From Roseiarcus sp963823165 (GTDB lineage: Bacteria > Pseudomonadota > Alphaproteobacteria > Rhizobiales > Beijerinckiaceae), in NCBI GenBank assembly GCA_963823165.1, contig CAWGKV010000023.1:1-64000 (forward strand): DNA of 64,000 nt, written 5' to 3'. The notes beneath the pieces were generated by a model, which worked only from the letters and a program-made list of their open reading frames with translations, was not told the DNA's origin and did not search any database. How positions within the stretch are numbered: position 1 is the first letter of the stretch; every line of letters starts with the position of its first letter. Shown here piece after piece: positions 17,304 to 28,535 of this stretch. The translations under genes and the position numbers were made by a program.

Positions 17304-17356
17304 AATGCGTGACAGGACCCGTCCGGACGTGGGCGGGCCGCCAAAGGGAGGAATTC

Positions 17357-18394
17357 GTGAATAGAACCAATGTTCTCGCAGGCGTGTCGCTGGCGGCGAT
17401 GGTGGCGACGTCGGGCGCCGCCTTCGCCGCCGACAAGTATGTCGTCGGCGTCTCCAACACCCTGATCGGCAACGGCTGGCGTGAGGAAATGGTCTGCTCG
17501 ATAAAGGCCGAGGCATTGGCGTCCGGGCAGGTCTCGAAGGTCATTCTGGCCAACCGCAACGGCGGGCCCTCCGAGCAGATCGCCGACCTGCGCAATCTGA
17601 TCTCGGCGGGCGTCAACGTCATCGTCGTCAATCCGTCCGACCGCAAGGCGCTCGACCCGGTGATCAAGCAGGCGACCGACAAGCACATCGTGGTTGTCGC
17701 CGTCGATCAGGCGGTCTCCGCTCCGACCGCCTATGTCCTGACCAACGACCAGACCGCTTACGGCCAAGAAGGGGCCGAGGCTTTGTTCAAGAAGCTTGGC
17801 GGGAAGGGCAATGTGGTCGAGCTGCGCGGCATCGACGGCGTGCCCGCCGACGCGGACCGGCACCAAGGCTTCACCGAAGCGCTGAAGAAGTTTCCCGACG
17901 TCAAGGTCGTTGCATCGGTCTTCACCGGCTGGGCGCAGGACAAAGCCGCGCAGGAAATGAAAGACCTGATTGGCTCGGGCAAGCCGATCGACGGCGTCTG
18001 GACGTCGGGAACGGACGCTTCGGTGGTCGACGCCTACAAGACCGCGGGCAAGAAGTACGTGCCGGTGGTCGGCGCCGACAATAATGGCTTCATGGGTCAG
18101 GAGATCGACCTGAAGGACGCCGGCCTCGTCGGCATCAATGTCACCAATCCTCCCGCGGTCGGCGGCGCCGGCCTCGCCGTCGCGCTCGACATCCTCGCGG
18201 GCAAGGAGCATCCGCATGTCATCCACCTCACTCCGGAGGTCTATGACAATACGACGCCTGAAGGCATGAAATGGCTGAAGACTTACTACGACTCGAAGGT
18301 CGATCCGAACTACCCGGTGTACAGCGGCGTCAAGCCATATACGCACTACACCATCGAGCAGGAGAAGGCCTGTAAAGGTCCGGGCGAGTCATGA
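17357..18394 (+). CDS. Sugar ABC transporter periplasmic substrate-binding protein
   Basis: A 345-residue type I periplasmic binding protein (ribose-binding family). GTG start with GGGAGGAA seven bases upstream. The signal peptide ends near TSGAAFAADKY. The mature protein has the family layout: VVGVSNTLIGNGWREEM, GGPSEQIADLRNLISAG, VVVAVDQ, GAEALFKKLGGKGNVVELRG and VVGADNNGFMGQ. It captures a sugar in the periplasm for the ATPase and two permeases that follow. Expected to be more highly expressed than the rest of the operon; a hairpin follows it. Ligand is unknown, but neighbouring genes point to an amino sugar or a glycoside. Confidence 0.92.
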   Translation: MNRTNVLAGVSLAAMVATSGAAFAADKYVVGVSNTLIGNGWREEMVCSIKAEALASGQVSKVILANRNGGPSEQIADLRNLISAGVNVIVVNPSDRKALDPVIKQATDKHIVVVAVDQAVSAPTAYVLTNDQTAYGQEGAEALFKKLGGKGNVVELRGIDGVPADADRHQGFTEALKKFPDVKVVASVFTGWAQDKAAQEMKDLIGSGKPIDGVWTSGTDASVVDAYKTAGKKYVPVVGADNNGFMGQEIDLKDAGLVGINVTNPPAVGGAGLAVALDILAGKEHPHVIHLTPEVYDNTTPEGMKWLKTYYDSKVDPNYPVYSGVKPYTHYTIEQEKACKGPGES

Positions 18395-18432
18395 CTGGGG
18401 CCGGCGGCTGATCCCGTCGGTCTCTTTCAAAA

Positions 18433-18457
18433 CGCCGCGCGATTCGGCCGCGCGGCG
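18433..18457 (+). other. Intra-operon hairpin after the binding-protein gene
   Basis: A 9-bp perfect stem CGCCGCGCG / CGCGCGGCG with a 7-base loop and no T-run, in the 92-base gap before the ATPase gene. Such hairpins often protect the binding-protein mRNA or attenuate downstream transport genes. Confidence 0.6.
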
Positions 18458-18486
18458 CCTCCATCGCGCTCCGCCTCCCACTCCGG

Positions 18487-19991
<1,505 letters not shown>

Positions 19992-19995
<4 letters not shown>

Positions 19996-21014
19996 GCGCG
20001 CCCGCTGGCGGCGATCCCTCGGCTATCGCCCCTGCGGCCGACTCGTCCGCAACCTCGGCTCTCCGGCGCTGGCTCAGGCTCCATCCGAGTCTGTTCGCGA
20101 TGCCAACCTTGCTGATCGTCTCGCTTGCGATCACGGTCACGATTCATCCGCAGTTTTCCGATTTCGACCTGCAGTCGCTGGGGATGGGAGCTCTGCCGCT
20201 CGCCTTCGCCGCAGCGGCGCAAACGGCGGTCGTGATCTCGGGTGGGATCGATCTTTCGATCGGATCGATGATGGCGGTCGCCAATGTGCTGGCGGCGAGC
20301 ACGATGGAGAACGCGAGCTTCGGAGAATCGCTGGCTCTGGCGGTCGCCGTGCTTCTCGCCGGCGCCGCGATTGGCGCCCTGAACGGCCTGGTCGTCGTCT
20401 TCTCCCGGGTTCCCGATGTCGTGGCGACCCTGGCGCTCGGGTTCATCTGGGGCGGCGTGGCGCTGCTCATCATGGAAAAGCCGGGCGGGGGCGCGCCGCC
20501 GGAATTCCTCAATCTCGGCGCCGGCACGCTCTTCACCACGTGGCTGCCCAACGCGGTGATCCTGCTCGTTGTGGCTGTCTCCGCGATCTGGATCCCGGTG
20601 CGGCAATCGAGGCTCGGACTCCAGCTCTACGCGATCGGCAGCGACCGTGTCGCAGCGTTTCGCAGCGGCGTCGACATCAATCGAACCCGCTTCTCAGCCT
20701 ATATCTTCTCAGGTCTCCTCAGCGCGGTCGGCGGGCTTGGCCTCACGATGACGACCGGAATCGGCGCGCCACTCGCGGGAGTCTATTACACGCTGAGCGG
20801 CCTGGCTGCGGTGGTGGTCGGCGGGGTGAGCCTGGCAGGCGGACGGGGCGGCATGGTCGGGCCCGTAATGGCCGCCTTCGTGCTCACCCTCATCCCGACC
20901 GACCTGATTTTTCTCAATATCGATCCCAATTTCGGCCAAGTGATCCAGGGGACCCTCATCGTGGCGATCGTGATGATCGGAGGATTCGTCGACATGGCTC
21001 GATCGCGCAGATGA
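19992..21014 (+). CDS. Sugar ABC transporter permease
   Basis: A 340-residue RbsC-type membrane permease with about 8-10 hydrophobic segments. Family landmarks are VVISGGIDLSIGSMMA near residue 78, ALNGLVVVFSRVP, and GGVSLAGGRGGMVG, the loop that contacts the ATPase. A 40-residue hydrophilic N-terminus precedes the first segment. ATGA overlaps tie it to the ATPase before it and the second permease after it, so it is one translational unit. Confidence 0.92.
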
Positions 21015-22003
21015 CGGATCGAGACAAGCCCGCGGTCTCGTACGGCGTCCCCTCGGGTATTTCCGTCAGCGCCGTTATCTCGCTCCTGCGCACGCGGACG
21101 CTCGTGGCGCTCGTGCTCCTATTGCTGGCGTTCGTCGCCGGAATCGAGGTCGGACGGCCTGGAACGGTCAACGCGCTCTGGATTTCAAACATGGTGCTGT
21201 TTGCGGCGCCGCTCGGCATCATTGCTGCCGGGCAGACGCTCGTCATGCTGACGGGCGGCATCGACCTTTCCGTCGCGAGCGTGGCGACCGCCTCGGCGTA
21301 TCTCATGGCGACCCATTCCGGACTCGGCCTGCCGTCCATTCTTTTCGGTCTTGCAGTCGGCGTGGCCATCGGCCTGATCAATGGCGTCGGCATCGCGCTC
21401 CTGCACGTGCAGCCCCTGGTGATGACGCTCGGAACCGGGCTGATGACCGAGGGCATGCTGGTGGTTTACAGCCAGAAGATGTTGGCCAACGCGCCGCACG
21501 TGCCCCAGTTCATCGAGGATCTCGGCGCGGGAAAATTCGTCGGCGGCGTCCCGATCGATCTCCTGCTCTGGGCGCCGATCGCGGTCCTCGTTATCTTCGT
21601 ACTGCGACGCACCGGATATGGCCGCCTGATCTACGCTGTCGGCGACAATAGCGAGGCCTGCAAACTGGCGGGCATTCGCGTCTGGCGCGTGCTGGTGGTC
21701 AACTATGTCGTCTGCAGCCTGCTCGCCGCAACTGCAGGACTGGTGATCGTCGGCGGCGCCGGCAACGCGGACCTCAGCCTGGCGGATGTCTATCTGCTGC
21801 CGTCGGTCGCCGCGGTGATTATCGGCGGCACCTCGATCTTCGGCGGGCGTGGCGGCTATTCCGGCGCCATCATCGGCGCCTTGATCCTCACCGTGCTCAA
21901 CAGCATCCTGACTCTGCTCGACGCGCCCGAGCCGGTTCGCCAGATTCTCTACGGCGCCATCATCCTCCTCCTGGCCGCGGCCTACACGAGGCTGACAGCG
22001 TAA
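21011..22003 (+). CDS. Sugar ABC transporter permease, second subunit
   Basis: A 330-residue RbsC-type permease, paralogous to its neighbour. Landmarks are LVMLTGGIDLSVASVATASA near residue 78, NGVGIALLHVQPLVMTLGT, YAVGDNSEACKLAGI and GGTSIFGGRGGYSG. Two different permeases in one importer of this class imply a heterodimeric channel. The start overlaps the first permease's stop by four bases. Confidence 0.92.
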   Translation: MTDRDKPAVSYGVPSGISVSAVISLLRTRTLVALVLLLLAFVAGIEVGRPGTVNALWISNMVLFAAPLGIIAAGQTLVMLTGGIDLSVASVATASAYLMATHSGLGLPSILFGLAVGVAIGLINGVGIALLHVQPLVMTLGTGLMTEGMLVVYSQKMLANAPHVPQFIEDLGAGKFVGGVPIDLLLWAPIAVLVIFVLRRTGYGRLIYAVGDNSEACKLAGIRVWRVLVVNYVVCSLLAATAGLVIVGGAGNADLSLADVYLLPSVAAVIIGGTSIFGGRGGYSGAIIGALILTVLNSILTLLDAPEPVRQILYGAIILLLAAAYTRLTA

Positions 22004-22032
22004 AGGGGGACCAGCATTAAGGAGAGGACCGA

Positions 22033-23127
22033 ATGCCGGAAAAACTGCGAGTGCTGGTGGTCGGCCTCGGTCACATGGGGATGACGCATGCGCAGGCCTA
22101 TGAGCGGATCGAAGACTACGAACTCGCCGGTCTGTGCTGTCGTTCGATCGAACGGCGCGACGACGTCGCCAAAACCTGGCCCGGCGTGCCTCGCTTTGCC
22201 GACTATGGCGAAGCGCTCGACGAGCTGAGGCCGGACGTGGTTTCGGTCAACACCTGGCCGGACACCCATGCCGATTTCGCGATCCGGGCCTTCGAGGCCG
22301 GAGCGCATGTCTTTCTCGAGAAGCCGATCGCGGAAACGGTCGCGGACGCGGAGCGGGTCGTCGCCGCCGCCAAGGCGAACAACCGCCAGCTCTTGGTCGG
22401 CCTGGGGCCGCGGCACAGCCCCACCTACGTCCGGCTGATGGAGCTCGCCCGCGGGCTCGGCAAACCGCTCGTCATGCGCATGAATTTGAACCAGCGGTCG
22501 ATCGGCCCGGCCTGGACGTGGCACAGGAATCTGATGAAGTCGCTGTCGCCGATCGTCGATTGCGGCGTGCATTATGTCGACATGATGTGCCACATGACGG
22601 GGGCGAAGCCGATCCGCGTGCATGCGATCGGCGCGCGGCTGGCAAAGGAAATCGCGCCCGACATGTACAATTACGGTCAGCTCCAGGTCGTGTTCGACGA
22701 CGGCTCGGTCGGCTGGTACGAGGCGGCCTGGGGTCCGCAGATCAGCGAGGTCGCCTTCTTCATCAAGGACGTGTTCGGACCGGAAGGCGGTGTCCACATC
22801 GTCGTCGAGGATCCGCGGGACATGCTGATGGCAGGCGCGACGACCGCGGTGTCCTCCGACATCCACACGCATTCCAAGGCCGGCGCGATCCGGGTGCATC
22901 ACGCAAGGTTGCGGCCCGATCAATCGCTCGCCGAGTCGGACGAAGAGATCACGATCGAAGACCGGCCCGGCCATGACGAGATGAGCGTCCGCAAACAGCG
23001 GTTTCTGCTCGACGCCATCCGCGGCAAGCATTCGCTCGCCGACCATATGCGGGACGCGGTCAACAGCCTTCGAATCGTTCTCGCGGCCGACGAAAGCATC
23101 CGCACCGGACGCGCGGTCGACATGTGA
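22033..23127 (+). CDS. GFO/IDH/MocA-family oxidoreductase
   Basis: A 364-residue NAD(P)-dependent oxidoreductase with AAGGAGAGG before the ATG. Motifs are RVLVVGLGHMGMTHAQAYER (Rossmann loop) at residues 6-25, VSVNTWPDTHADFA, catalytic Lys in VFLEKPIAETV near 97, and IVDCGVHYVDMMCHMTG with the His-Asp pair near 180. It follows the permeases by 29 bases and precedes the kinase, so it should act after import. The GLGPRHSPTYVRL segment and the GVHYVD motif place it in a different subgroup from the paralogue at 16116. Confidence 0.88.
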   Translation: MPEKLRVLVVGLGHMGMTHAQAYERIEDYELAGLCCRSIERRDDVAKTWPGVPRFADYGEALDELRPDVVSVNTWPDTHADFAIRAFEAGAHVFLEKPIAETVADAERVVAAAKANNRQLLVGLGPRHSPTYVRLMELARGLGKPLVMRMNLNQRSIGPAWTWHRNLMKSLSPIVDCGVHYVDMMCHMTGAKPIRVHAIGARLAKEIAPDMYNYGQLQVVFDDGSVGWYEAAWGPQISEVAFFIKDVFGPEGGVHIVVEDPRDMLMAGATTAVSSDIHTHSKAGAIRVHHARLRPDQSLAESDEEITIEDRPGHDEMSVRKQRFLLDAIRGKHSLADHMRDAVNSLRIVLAADESIRTGRAVDM

Positions 23128-23156
23128 TGGCGCGCGACGCAAAAACATCGTGAGAT

Positions 23157-24074
23157 TTGGCTACGAGCGACATCCGCAATGAGCTCTACTTCTGCGTCGA
23201 CGGCGGAGGCTCCCGGAGCCGAGCGCGACTGTTCGACAGTGAGGGACGAGCGCTCGCAGATGCTGCGGCCGGCCCCTGCAACCCCGCAACGAACTTCGAC
23301 GAGGCGATCGAGAGCGTCCGCGATCTTTGGACTCGATGTTGCTTCGCCATTAAGCGGCCCCATGACCATCGCGAACGCGTCGTCTTCTCCATTGGCTCGG
23401 CAGGAACCTATCTTCATGGCCGCCAGGCATTCCTGAGTGCGTGCCCTCGATTCACTCGGATCTGCGCAATGAGCGACGGCTATGCCGCTCTTATCGGAGC
23501 GGGCCTGGGCGCGCCTTGCAGTCTCGTCATCATCGGAACAGGCGTGGCCGGGCACCGACTTTACGCCAACGGATACTCGATCCAGCGCGACGCTTGGGGA
23601 TGGATTGCAGGCGACCGAGGCAGCGGTTGCTGGATAGGGCAGAAGGCCTTGCGTCACTTCTTCGCTGCGCTCGACGGCGTGGTTCCGGAGGACGGGCTCA
23701 GCCGCGCCGTTCTCAACGAGATCGGCGGGGTCGAGAAGCTGCGGGAAGGCTGGATGAAGGATTTGGGGCCGCGCCGTCTGGCTTCCTTTGCCCCCCTTGT
23801 CATCGAGCAGGCGAAGGCGGGCGACGACGCCGCGCGACACATACGGGAACGCGCGGTCGAGCACCTTGCCGCCCTGATTGGCGTCATCGCAAGCCGGGAG
23901 ACGCCGATGTACGCCGCCGGCGGTCTCGTTTCATCCCTCCTTGAGCTTCTTGAACAGAAGTCAGGCCGTCGGATTCTAGAACCGAAAGGCGACGCGCTGA
24001 CGGGGTGCTGGCTTGTCGGCAGCGGAAAGGCTCCGGAAGAGCGCGCGCTGATCTTTGGCAAAGCGGTGGAGTAA
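23157..24074 (+). CDS. BadF/BadG/BcrA/BcrD-family sugar kinase (GlcNAc kinase-like)
   Basis: A 305-residue ASKHA-fold ATPase. The phosphate-1 loop FCVDGGGSRSRARLFD is at residues 12-27, the phosphate-2 segment is LVIIGTGVAGHRL near 125, and AGDRGSGCWIGQKAL is typical of eukaryote-type N-acetylglucosamine kinases. An adenosine motif MYAAGGLVSSLLELL follows near 250. It would phosphorylate an imported amino sugar at C6. This fits the nagA gene that starts six bases downstream. It uses a TTG start; the upstream site is weak. The activation-of-dehydratase relatives in this family need an iron-sulfur Cys pattern that is absent here. Confidence 0.85.
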   Translation: MATSDIRNELYFCVDGGGSRSRARLFDSEGRALADAAAGPCNPATNFDEAIESVRDLWTRCCFAIKRPHDHRERVVFSIGSAGTYLHGRQAFLSACPRFTRICAMSDGYAALIGAGLGAPCSLVIIGTGVAGHRLYANGYSIQRDAWGWIAGDRGSGCWIGQKALRHFFAALDGVVPEDGLSRAVLNEIGGVEKLREGWMKDLGPRRLASFAPLVIEQAKAGDDAARHIRERAVEHLAALIGVIASRETPMYAAGGLVSSLLELLEQKSGRRILEPKGDALTGCWLVGSGKAPEERALIFGKAVE

Positions 24075-24080
24075 ATCCTG

Positions 24081-25238
24081 ATGACATCCCATTCCGACGC
24101 CGGGCTGGAAGGCTCGATCCTGACTCCGAACGGATGGGTCGAGGGCGGGTTGAGGGTCAACGGCAGCGTCATTGCGGCGGTCGAAGGTCGAGCGCTTGCG
24201 CCGACGGAAAGACCCTGCGGTCCATTCATCCTGCCCGGTTTCATCGATCTCCACGTTCACGGGGGCGGGGGAGCCGATTGGCAGGGCGGCGAAGCCGGGA
24301 TACGCGGGCTCGTGCGCTATCACACGTCTTACGGCACGACGGCCATCGCGCCGACCACAGCCACCGGGCCCGTCGCCGCCATCGAGGGGTCGCTCTCCGC
24401 CATCGCCGCGATCGCGGCCAAGCGAGAGCAGGGAGAGGCCGTCGTGTTGGGCGCGCATCTCGAGGGGCCCTTCGTCAATCCGAAGAAGCCTGGCGCCATG
24501 GATGTGTCGCTCATTCTCGAGGGGGATCCGGGGCTGGCGAAAAGCTGGGCCGATCGATGCCGGATCGTCGTCGCCACCGTTGCGCCGGAAATTCCGAACG
24601 GACGGGATGTCATCGAGACGCTGACTGCCGGAGGATGCCGCGTGCAGATCGGGCACAGTATCGCGACTCCGGCGGAGGCGGAGCAGGCGTTTCGGGGCGG
24701 CTGCTGCGGCTTCACCCATCTCTTCAATGCGATGTCGGGCGTGGAGCATCGATCCCCCGGCGTCGCCGCATATGCGCTCGCCCATGCGCGCTTCGCCGAA
24801 ATCATCGGCGACCTCATCCACGTCGATGCGACCGTCGTCCTCGCCGCCTATCGCGCCATCCCGCGTATTTACGCCATTACCGACGCGAGCGCAGCCGCCG
24901 GGCTGCCGGACGGAAATTACGAGTGGGGCGGCCGTCGAAGCGTCAAGAGAGGCCAGAGGATCACGCTTGAAAATGGAACGACATTGGCGGGGAGCGCCAT
25001 TACGATGCTCGATGCCTTTCGCAATCTGACCAAGATCGGTTTGAGCGTCGAGCAGGCTTCGGACATGACATCCGCGCGGCAGGCGGAATACCTTGGCCTG
25101 CGCGACCTCGGCCGGATCGAAGTCGGCGCGAGAGCCTGTCTCGTCGAACTCGACGACGCTCTCGCCCTGCAAGGCGTCTGGGTTGACGGAGAGAGCGTGA
25201 TGCCCGGAGCGCAAGCCCCCCAAGCAGCGTTCGCGTAA
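24081..25238 (+). CDS. nagA: N-acetylglucosamine-6-phosphate deacetylase
   Basis: A 385-residue amidohydrolase-fold enzyme removing acetate from GlcNAc-6-phosphate. Landmarks are LPGFIDLHVHGGGGADW near residue 52, the metal Glu in GAHLEGPFVNPKKPGA near 127, His in IGHSIATPAEAE, FTHLFNAMSG near 213, and the catalytic Asp in YAITDASAAAG near 270. It is the last gene of the plus-strand operon, directly after the kinase. No nagB deaminase is seen in the window, so the fate of glucosamine-6-phosphate is elsewhere or different. It converges on the next gene with only eight bases between. Confidence 0.93.
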   Translation: MTSHSDAGLEGSILTPNGWVEGGLRVNGSVIAAVEGRALAPTERPCGPFILPGFIDLHVHGGGGADWQGGEAGIRGLVRYHTSYGTTAIAPTTATGPVAAIEGSLSAIAAIAAKREQGEAVVLGAHLEGPFVNPKKPGAMDVSLILEGDPGLAKSWADRCRIVVATVAPEIPNGRDVIETLTAGGCRVQIGHSIATPAEAEQAFRGGCCGFTHLFNAMSGVEHRSPGVAAYALAHARFAEIIGDLIHVDATVVLAAYRAIPRIYAITDASAAAGLPDGNYEWGGRRSVKRGQRITLENGTTLAGSAITMLDAFRNLTKIGLSVEQASDMTSARQAEYLGLRDLGRIEVGARACLVELDDALALQGVWVDGESVMPGAQAPQAAFA

Positions 25239-25246
25239 AGGCGCCG

Positions 25247-26377
25247 TCAGCGGTACGGGGGCCGCGCCACCGGCTCTGCGGCGCCCTTGTCCGCCGACCG
25301 TATACCCGCGTCGAGAATCGCCATCGTCGCGAGGTTGATCGGCAGATCGAGCGTCGGATGCAGGGGATCGCCCGTCTCGAGATGGTGGAGGAATTCCTCG
25401 GCGATCGTGGCGCGGCCCGGGGGCAGGGGATCGCCCGTCTCGACAGAGCTTGGCGTCCTCAAGTCGCGGTCGCGATAGACGAGGATTTCGTTTCCGTCGA
25501 AGACGAGGGTTCCCTCGGCGCCGTAGAGGATGGGCCCGTTGGGGATTCCGCCGTGGAACGTGGTCCAGCTCGCCTCGAGGATCGATATGGCCCTGGGAAA
25601 GCGCAACAGCATCGCCGCGTTATCCTCGGCTGTCCCGAAGCCGCTCATGAGATTGGCCTTGAGGCATTGCACCGACGTGGGCGGATCGGGCAGGAGCCAG
25701 GACGCGAGGCACGCGCCGTAACAGAGATAGTCGAGCAGGGCGCCGCCGCCGGCTTCCGCCTGATGCCACCATTCCATTCCCTTTTCGGCGTCCGACACCA
25801 GACCCGAAATCACCGTTGCGCCCGGGTGCGCGCTGCCATGAGCGAGGGGGCCGAGCGACGCGCCGTTGCGCCACTTGAGCTCCCAGATGTCGCCGACGGC
25901 CTTGCAGTCGACCAGCTCCTTCAGCCGGCGCATCGCCGGCCGCCAGGTGATCGGCCAGTTCACCGCGAGGGCGACGCCGGCCCTCTCCGCCGCCGCCGCC
26001 ATGCGGAGCGCGCCATCGAGATCGGAAGCCATCGGCTTCTCCGTCACGATATGGATCCCGCGCCCCGCGGCAGCCTCGGCGAGCTCGGCGTGGCGGGCGT
26101 TTTCGGGGCAGAGGATGGCGATGTCGAGCTGCTCCGTTCGAAGCATCTCCCGATAGTTCTGATAAACTCGCGGACCGCCGGGAGAGCGAAGAGCGCGTTG
26201 CAAATTGGCTTTGCGGCTGCCCTCGACTGTCGTCATCGAAGGCGTTCGCGGTTCCGTGTCCGCGCACGCGACGATGTCGGCGCGGCCGGTGGCGATGAAT
26301 CGGTCCACCAGCTCGTTCACATGCATATGGGCGAAGCCGATGACTCCAACCCGGCGCCTCTTGCCTGGATCGACCAT
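25247..26377 (-). CDS. GFO/IDH/MocA-family oxidoreductase
   Basis: A 376-residue oxidoreductase whose first loop reads RRVGVIGFAHMHVNELVDRF, with His-Met-His where relatives have GxGxxG. It carries TEKPMASDLDG (catalytic-Lys motif) near residue 113 and EAGGGALLDYLCYGACLASW near 220. It is a clear paralogue of the broken gene at 10367-11444; the two sit at opposite ends of the locus on the same strand. It is monocistronic, converging with nagA. It probably oxidises or reduces a sugar. The unusual loop suggests its own substrate or cofactor-binding geometry. Confidence 0.86.
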   Translation of the reverse strand: MVDPGKRRRVGVIGFAHMHVNELVDRFIATGRADIVACADTEPRTPSMTTVEGSRKANLQRALRSPGGPRVYQNYREMLRTEQLDIAILCPENARHAELAEAAAGRGIHIVTEKPMASDLDGALRMAAAAERAGVALAVNWPITWRPAMRRLKELVDCKAVGDIWELKWRNGASLGPLAHGSAHPGATVISGLVSDAEKGMEWWHQAEAGGGALLDYLCYGACLASWLLPDPPTSVQCLKANLMSGFGTAEDNAAMLLRFPRAISILEASWTTFHGGIPNGPILYGAEGTLVFDGNEILVYRDRDLRTPSSVETGDPLPPGRATIAEEFLHHLETGDPLHPTLDLPINLATMAILDAGIRSADKGAAEPVARPPYR

Positions 26378-26506
26378 GCCGGACCCTCAATCAAACGAAA
26401 GCTTCGAACGAAAGCGGCTCAACGTTCGTCGACGATGCACCTCACCTGGGAAGGACTAACACGGGACGCAGCGGCAGACATCGGGTCGTTCCAGCCGTCT
26501 TCGGCT

Positions 26507-26531
26507 GGAACTCGTGAACGAATTCGGCGTT
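26507..26531 (+). promoter_or_regulatory. EcfG-type general stress promoter upstream of dps
   Basis: GGAAC at 26507-26511, a 16-base spacer and CGTT at 26528-26531 match the alphaproteobacterial EcfG (PhyR-NepR-EcfG) consensus. It is about 210 bases upstream of the dps start. Dps-type genes belong to this regulon in several Hyphomicrobiales. Confidence 0.55.
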
Positions 26532-26743
26532 GACGCTTCCGCTCGCGCGAGTCAGGTTGACAAGCGAAGCGCGCGACGAAATTTGCCGAGCGGGGCGCGT
26601 CCAGTAATCGAACTTCGAGGGCGGTCAAATATTTTGAAAGTTGTCCTGAAGACCGGCTGACGCCAGGCGTCGTCATAACGACGCCAATGAAGGAGCCGAA
26701 CATGCGTCGGGCCGCAACCTTAAAATTCACGCAGGAGGCACGG

Positions 26744-27277
26744 ATGACAAAGACCACATCGAAGGAAACCCATACGCGCGAGCGCCTCGGAACGCCGACC
26801 GATCTGAAGGCGGAGGCGACGCGGGACATCTCCGCCGCATTGGCCGGATTGCTCGCAGACGTCTTCGCGCTCTACCTGAAGACCAAGAACTTCCACTGGC
26901 ACATGAGCGGCCGGCATTTCCGCGACTACCACCTGCTCCTCGACGAGCACGGCGACCAGATTTTCGCCATGACGGATCCGATAGCGGAGCGGGCGCGCAA
27001 GATTGGCGGCACGACCTTGCGCTCCATCGGGGATATCGCCCGCCGACAGCGCATCCCCGACAACGACGCCGACTATGTCGATCCGCAGGACATGCTGGCG
27101 GAACTGCGTGACGACAATCAGCGCCTCACGTCGATCATGCGCGAGGTCCACGGCGTCTGCGAAGATCACGACGACGTCGCGACCGCAAGCCTCCTGGAAG
27201 TCTGGATCGACGAGACCGAGCGGCGGACCTGGTTCCTTTACGAGGCGACCCGCAACGGGCGTGGGGCGAACGACTGA
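26744..27277 (+). CDS. dps: Dps-family DNA-protection/ferritin-like protein
   Basis: A 177-residue Dps protein: a dodecameric ferritin-like shell that oxidises and stores iron and shields DNA in starvation and oxidative stress. The ATG at 26744 has AGGAGG five bases upstream. The ferroxidase site at the subunit interface is visible as KTKNFHWHMSGRHF (His) and YHLLLDEHGDQIF (His, Asp, Glu). TSIMREVHGVCEDHDDVATA lies in the fourth helix. A hydrophilic N-terminal tail with Lys/Arg (TKTTSKETHTRERLG) could bind DNA. Monocistronic, with a stress-sigma promoter upstream. Confidence 0.93.
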   Translation: MTKTTSKETHTRERLGTPTDLKAEATRDISAALAGLLADVFALYLKTKNFHWHMSGRHFRDYHLLLDEHGDQIFAMTDPIAERARKIGGTTLRSIGDIARRQRIPDNDADYVDPQDMLAELRDDNQRLTSIMREVHGVCEDHDDVATASLLEVWIDETERRTWFLYEATRNGRGAND

Positions 27278-27467
27278 GTCGGATGCGGTGATAATGCGGC
27301 CGGTCTCGCGCTGAAACTTATCTGACGAAGACGTTCGGCAAGGACGACTTGTGCGTCCGGTCGGCTCTCGACTCCCATAACGGGAAAAGAAGAACGTGCC
27401 GGCCGGATAGCGCTCGGCGAGACAAGCTACCCCATGCCGGGAGGAGCTGCTGCGGAGGCGCGCACGA

Positions 27468-28514
27468 TCAGTTCCGGCGAGGTGCGAATTTGCACCGGCG
27501 CCCCCCGGGCCGGGCTATGCAATCGAGGAGCAGGCGCGCCCCTTCGCGACCAATCCGGTCGTGGAAGATGCGGATCGTGGTCAGCGGCGGCTGAACTATA
27601 TCCACCAACGGCATGTCGTTATGGCCGGTGACCGAAATGTCGTCCGGGCAGCGGAGGCCAAGTCCGGACAACGCCCGGATGGCGCCGAGGGCGAGCAGGT
27701 CGTTGGCGGCGGCGATCGCCGTCGGCCTGCTGCTGCAGGCAAGCAGCCTCTCCGCGGCGTCCAAACCGGCTTCCCGTGTGTAGTTGCTGGCCGGGACGAT
27801 AGGGCCGGCCGGCAGTCCCGCTTCCGCCATAGCCCTCACGAAGCCGTCGGCGCGCAGCAAGCCGGTAGAGACGTCCTGCGGTCCCGCGATATGGGCGATG
27901 CGGCGATGGCCCAGAGCGACGAGGCGCAGCACGGCGAGCCGCATCCCCTCGCGATCGTCGGGCGTGACGGCGGAAAGGCGCTCCTCGGGGTCGGCGCGGT
28001 TGACCAGCACGGTCGGCATACCGAGTTCAAGGCAGCGGGCGAGGACAGGGTCGCGCGTGTGCGCCGTGGCGAGGATCAAGCCCTCCACGCGCCGCGCGGC
28101 CAGGCCTTCCACCAGATCCAGCCCGACTGCGTCGCTCGCCGCGTCGGCGACGAGGACGGCGTAGCGACGCTCGGCCAGGGCCGCCTCCACTCCTGCGATG
28201 ATCGGCGCGAAGACGGGATTCGCGAGATCCGGCACGAGCATCCCGACGAGCCCGCTGCGGCTGGTGCGCAGCGAGGCCGCGATGAGGTCGCGCCGGTAAC
28301 CGAGGCGTCGGGCGGTCTCCGCAACGCGGGCGGCGACATCGGGCGAGATCAGGCGAGCCGTTTCGGGATTGAGCGCGCGCGAGGCTGTCGAGCGGTGTAC
28401 GCCGGCGGCGTCGGCGACGTGCTGCAGGTTCGCCGGCCGCGTCAGGGGCGGCGCGGCTTCGGAACGCGACTCGGGCGGGAAGCGGAGCGGGCGAGCGTCG
28501 TGCTTGGCGGCCAT
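27468..28514 (-). pseudogene. LacI-family transcriptional regulator, C-terminus frameshifted
   Basis: A repressor with an N-terminal HTH (NLQHVADAAGVHRSTASRAL, about residues 31-50) and a periplasmic-binding-protein-like sensor domain (LVGMLVPDLANPVFAPIIAG onward). The start is taken as the ATG at 28514; an upstream TTG exists. At the end, the open frame gives GGRRCKFAPRRN and stops at 27468. The other frame reads GAPVQIRTSPELIVRAS, the usual LacI ending, and stops at 27427. The break lies in a run of six G (C on the plus strand) where seven would keep the frame. The loss affects only the last 15-20 residues. The gene is divergent from the dioxygenase operon, with two palindromic operators between. 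Confidence 0.82.
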
Positions 28515-28535
28515 GAACTTCCTATACGTTTTATC

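Noticed and set aside
23157..24074. An activator of 2-hydroxyacyl-CoA dehydratase or benzoyl-CoA reductase subunit
   Set aside because: Those relatives need Cys ligands for an iron-sulfur cluster, which are absent; context and motifs fit a sugar kinase.
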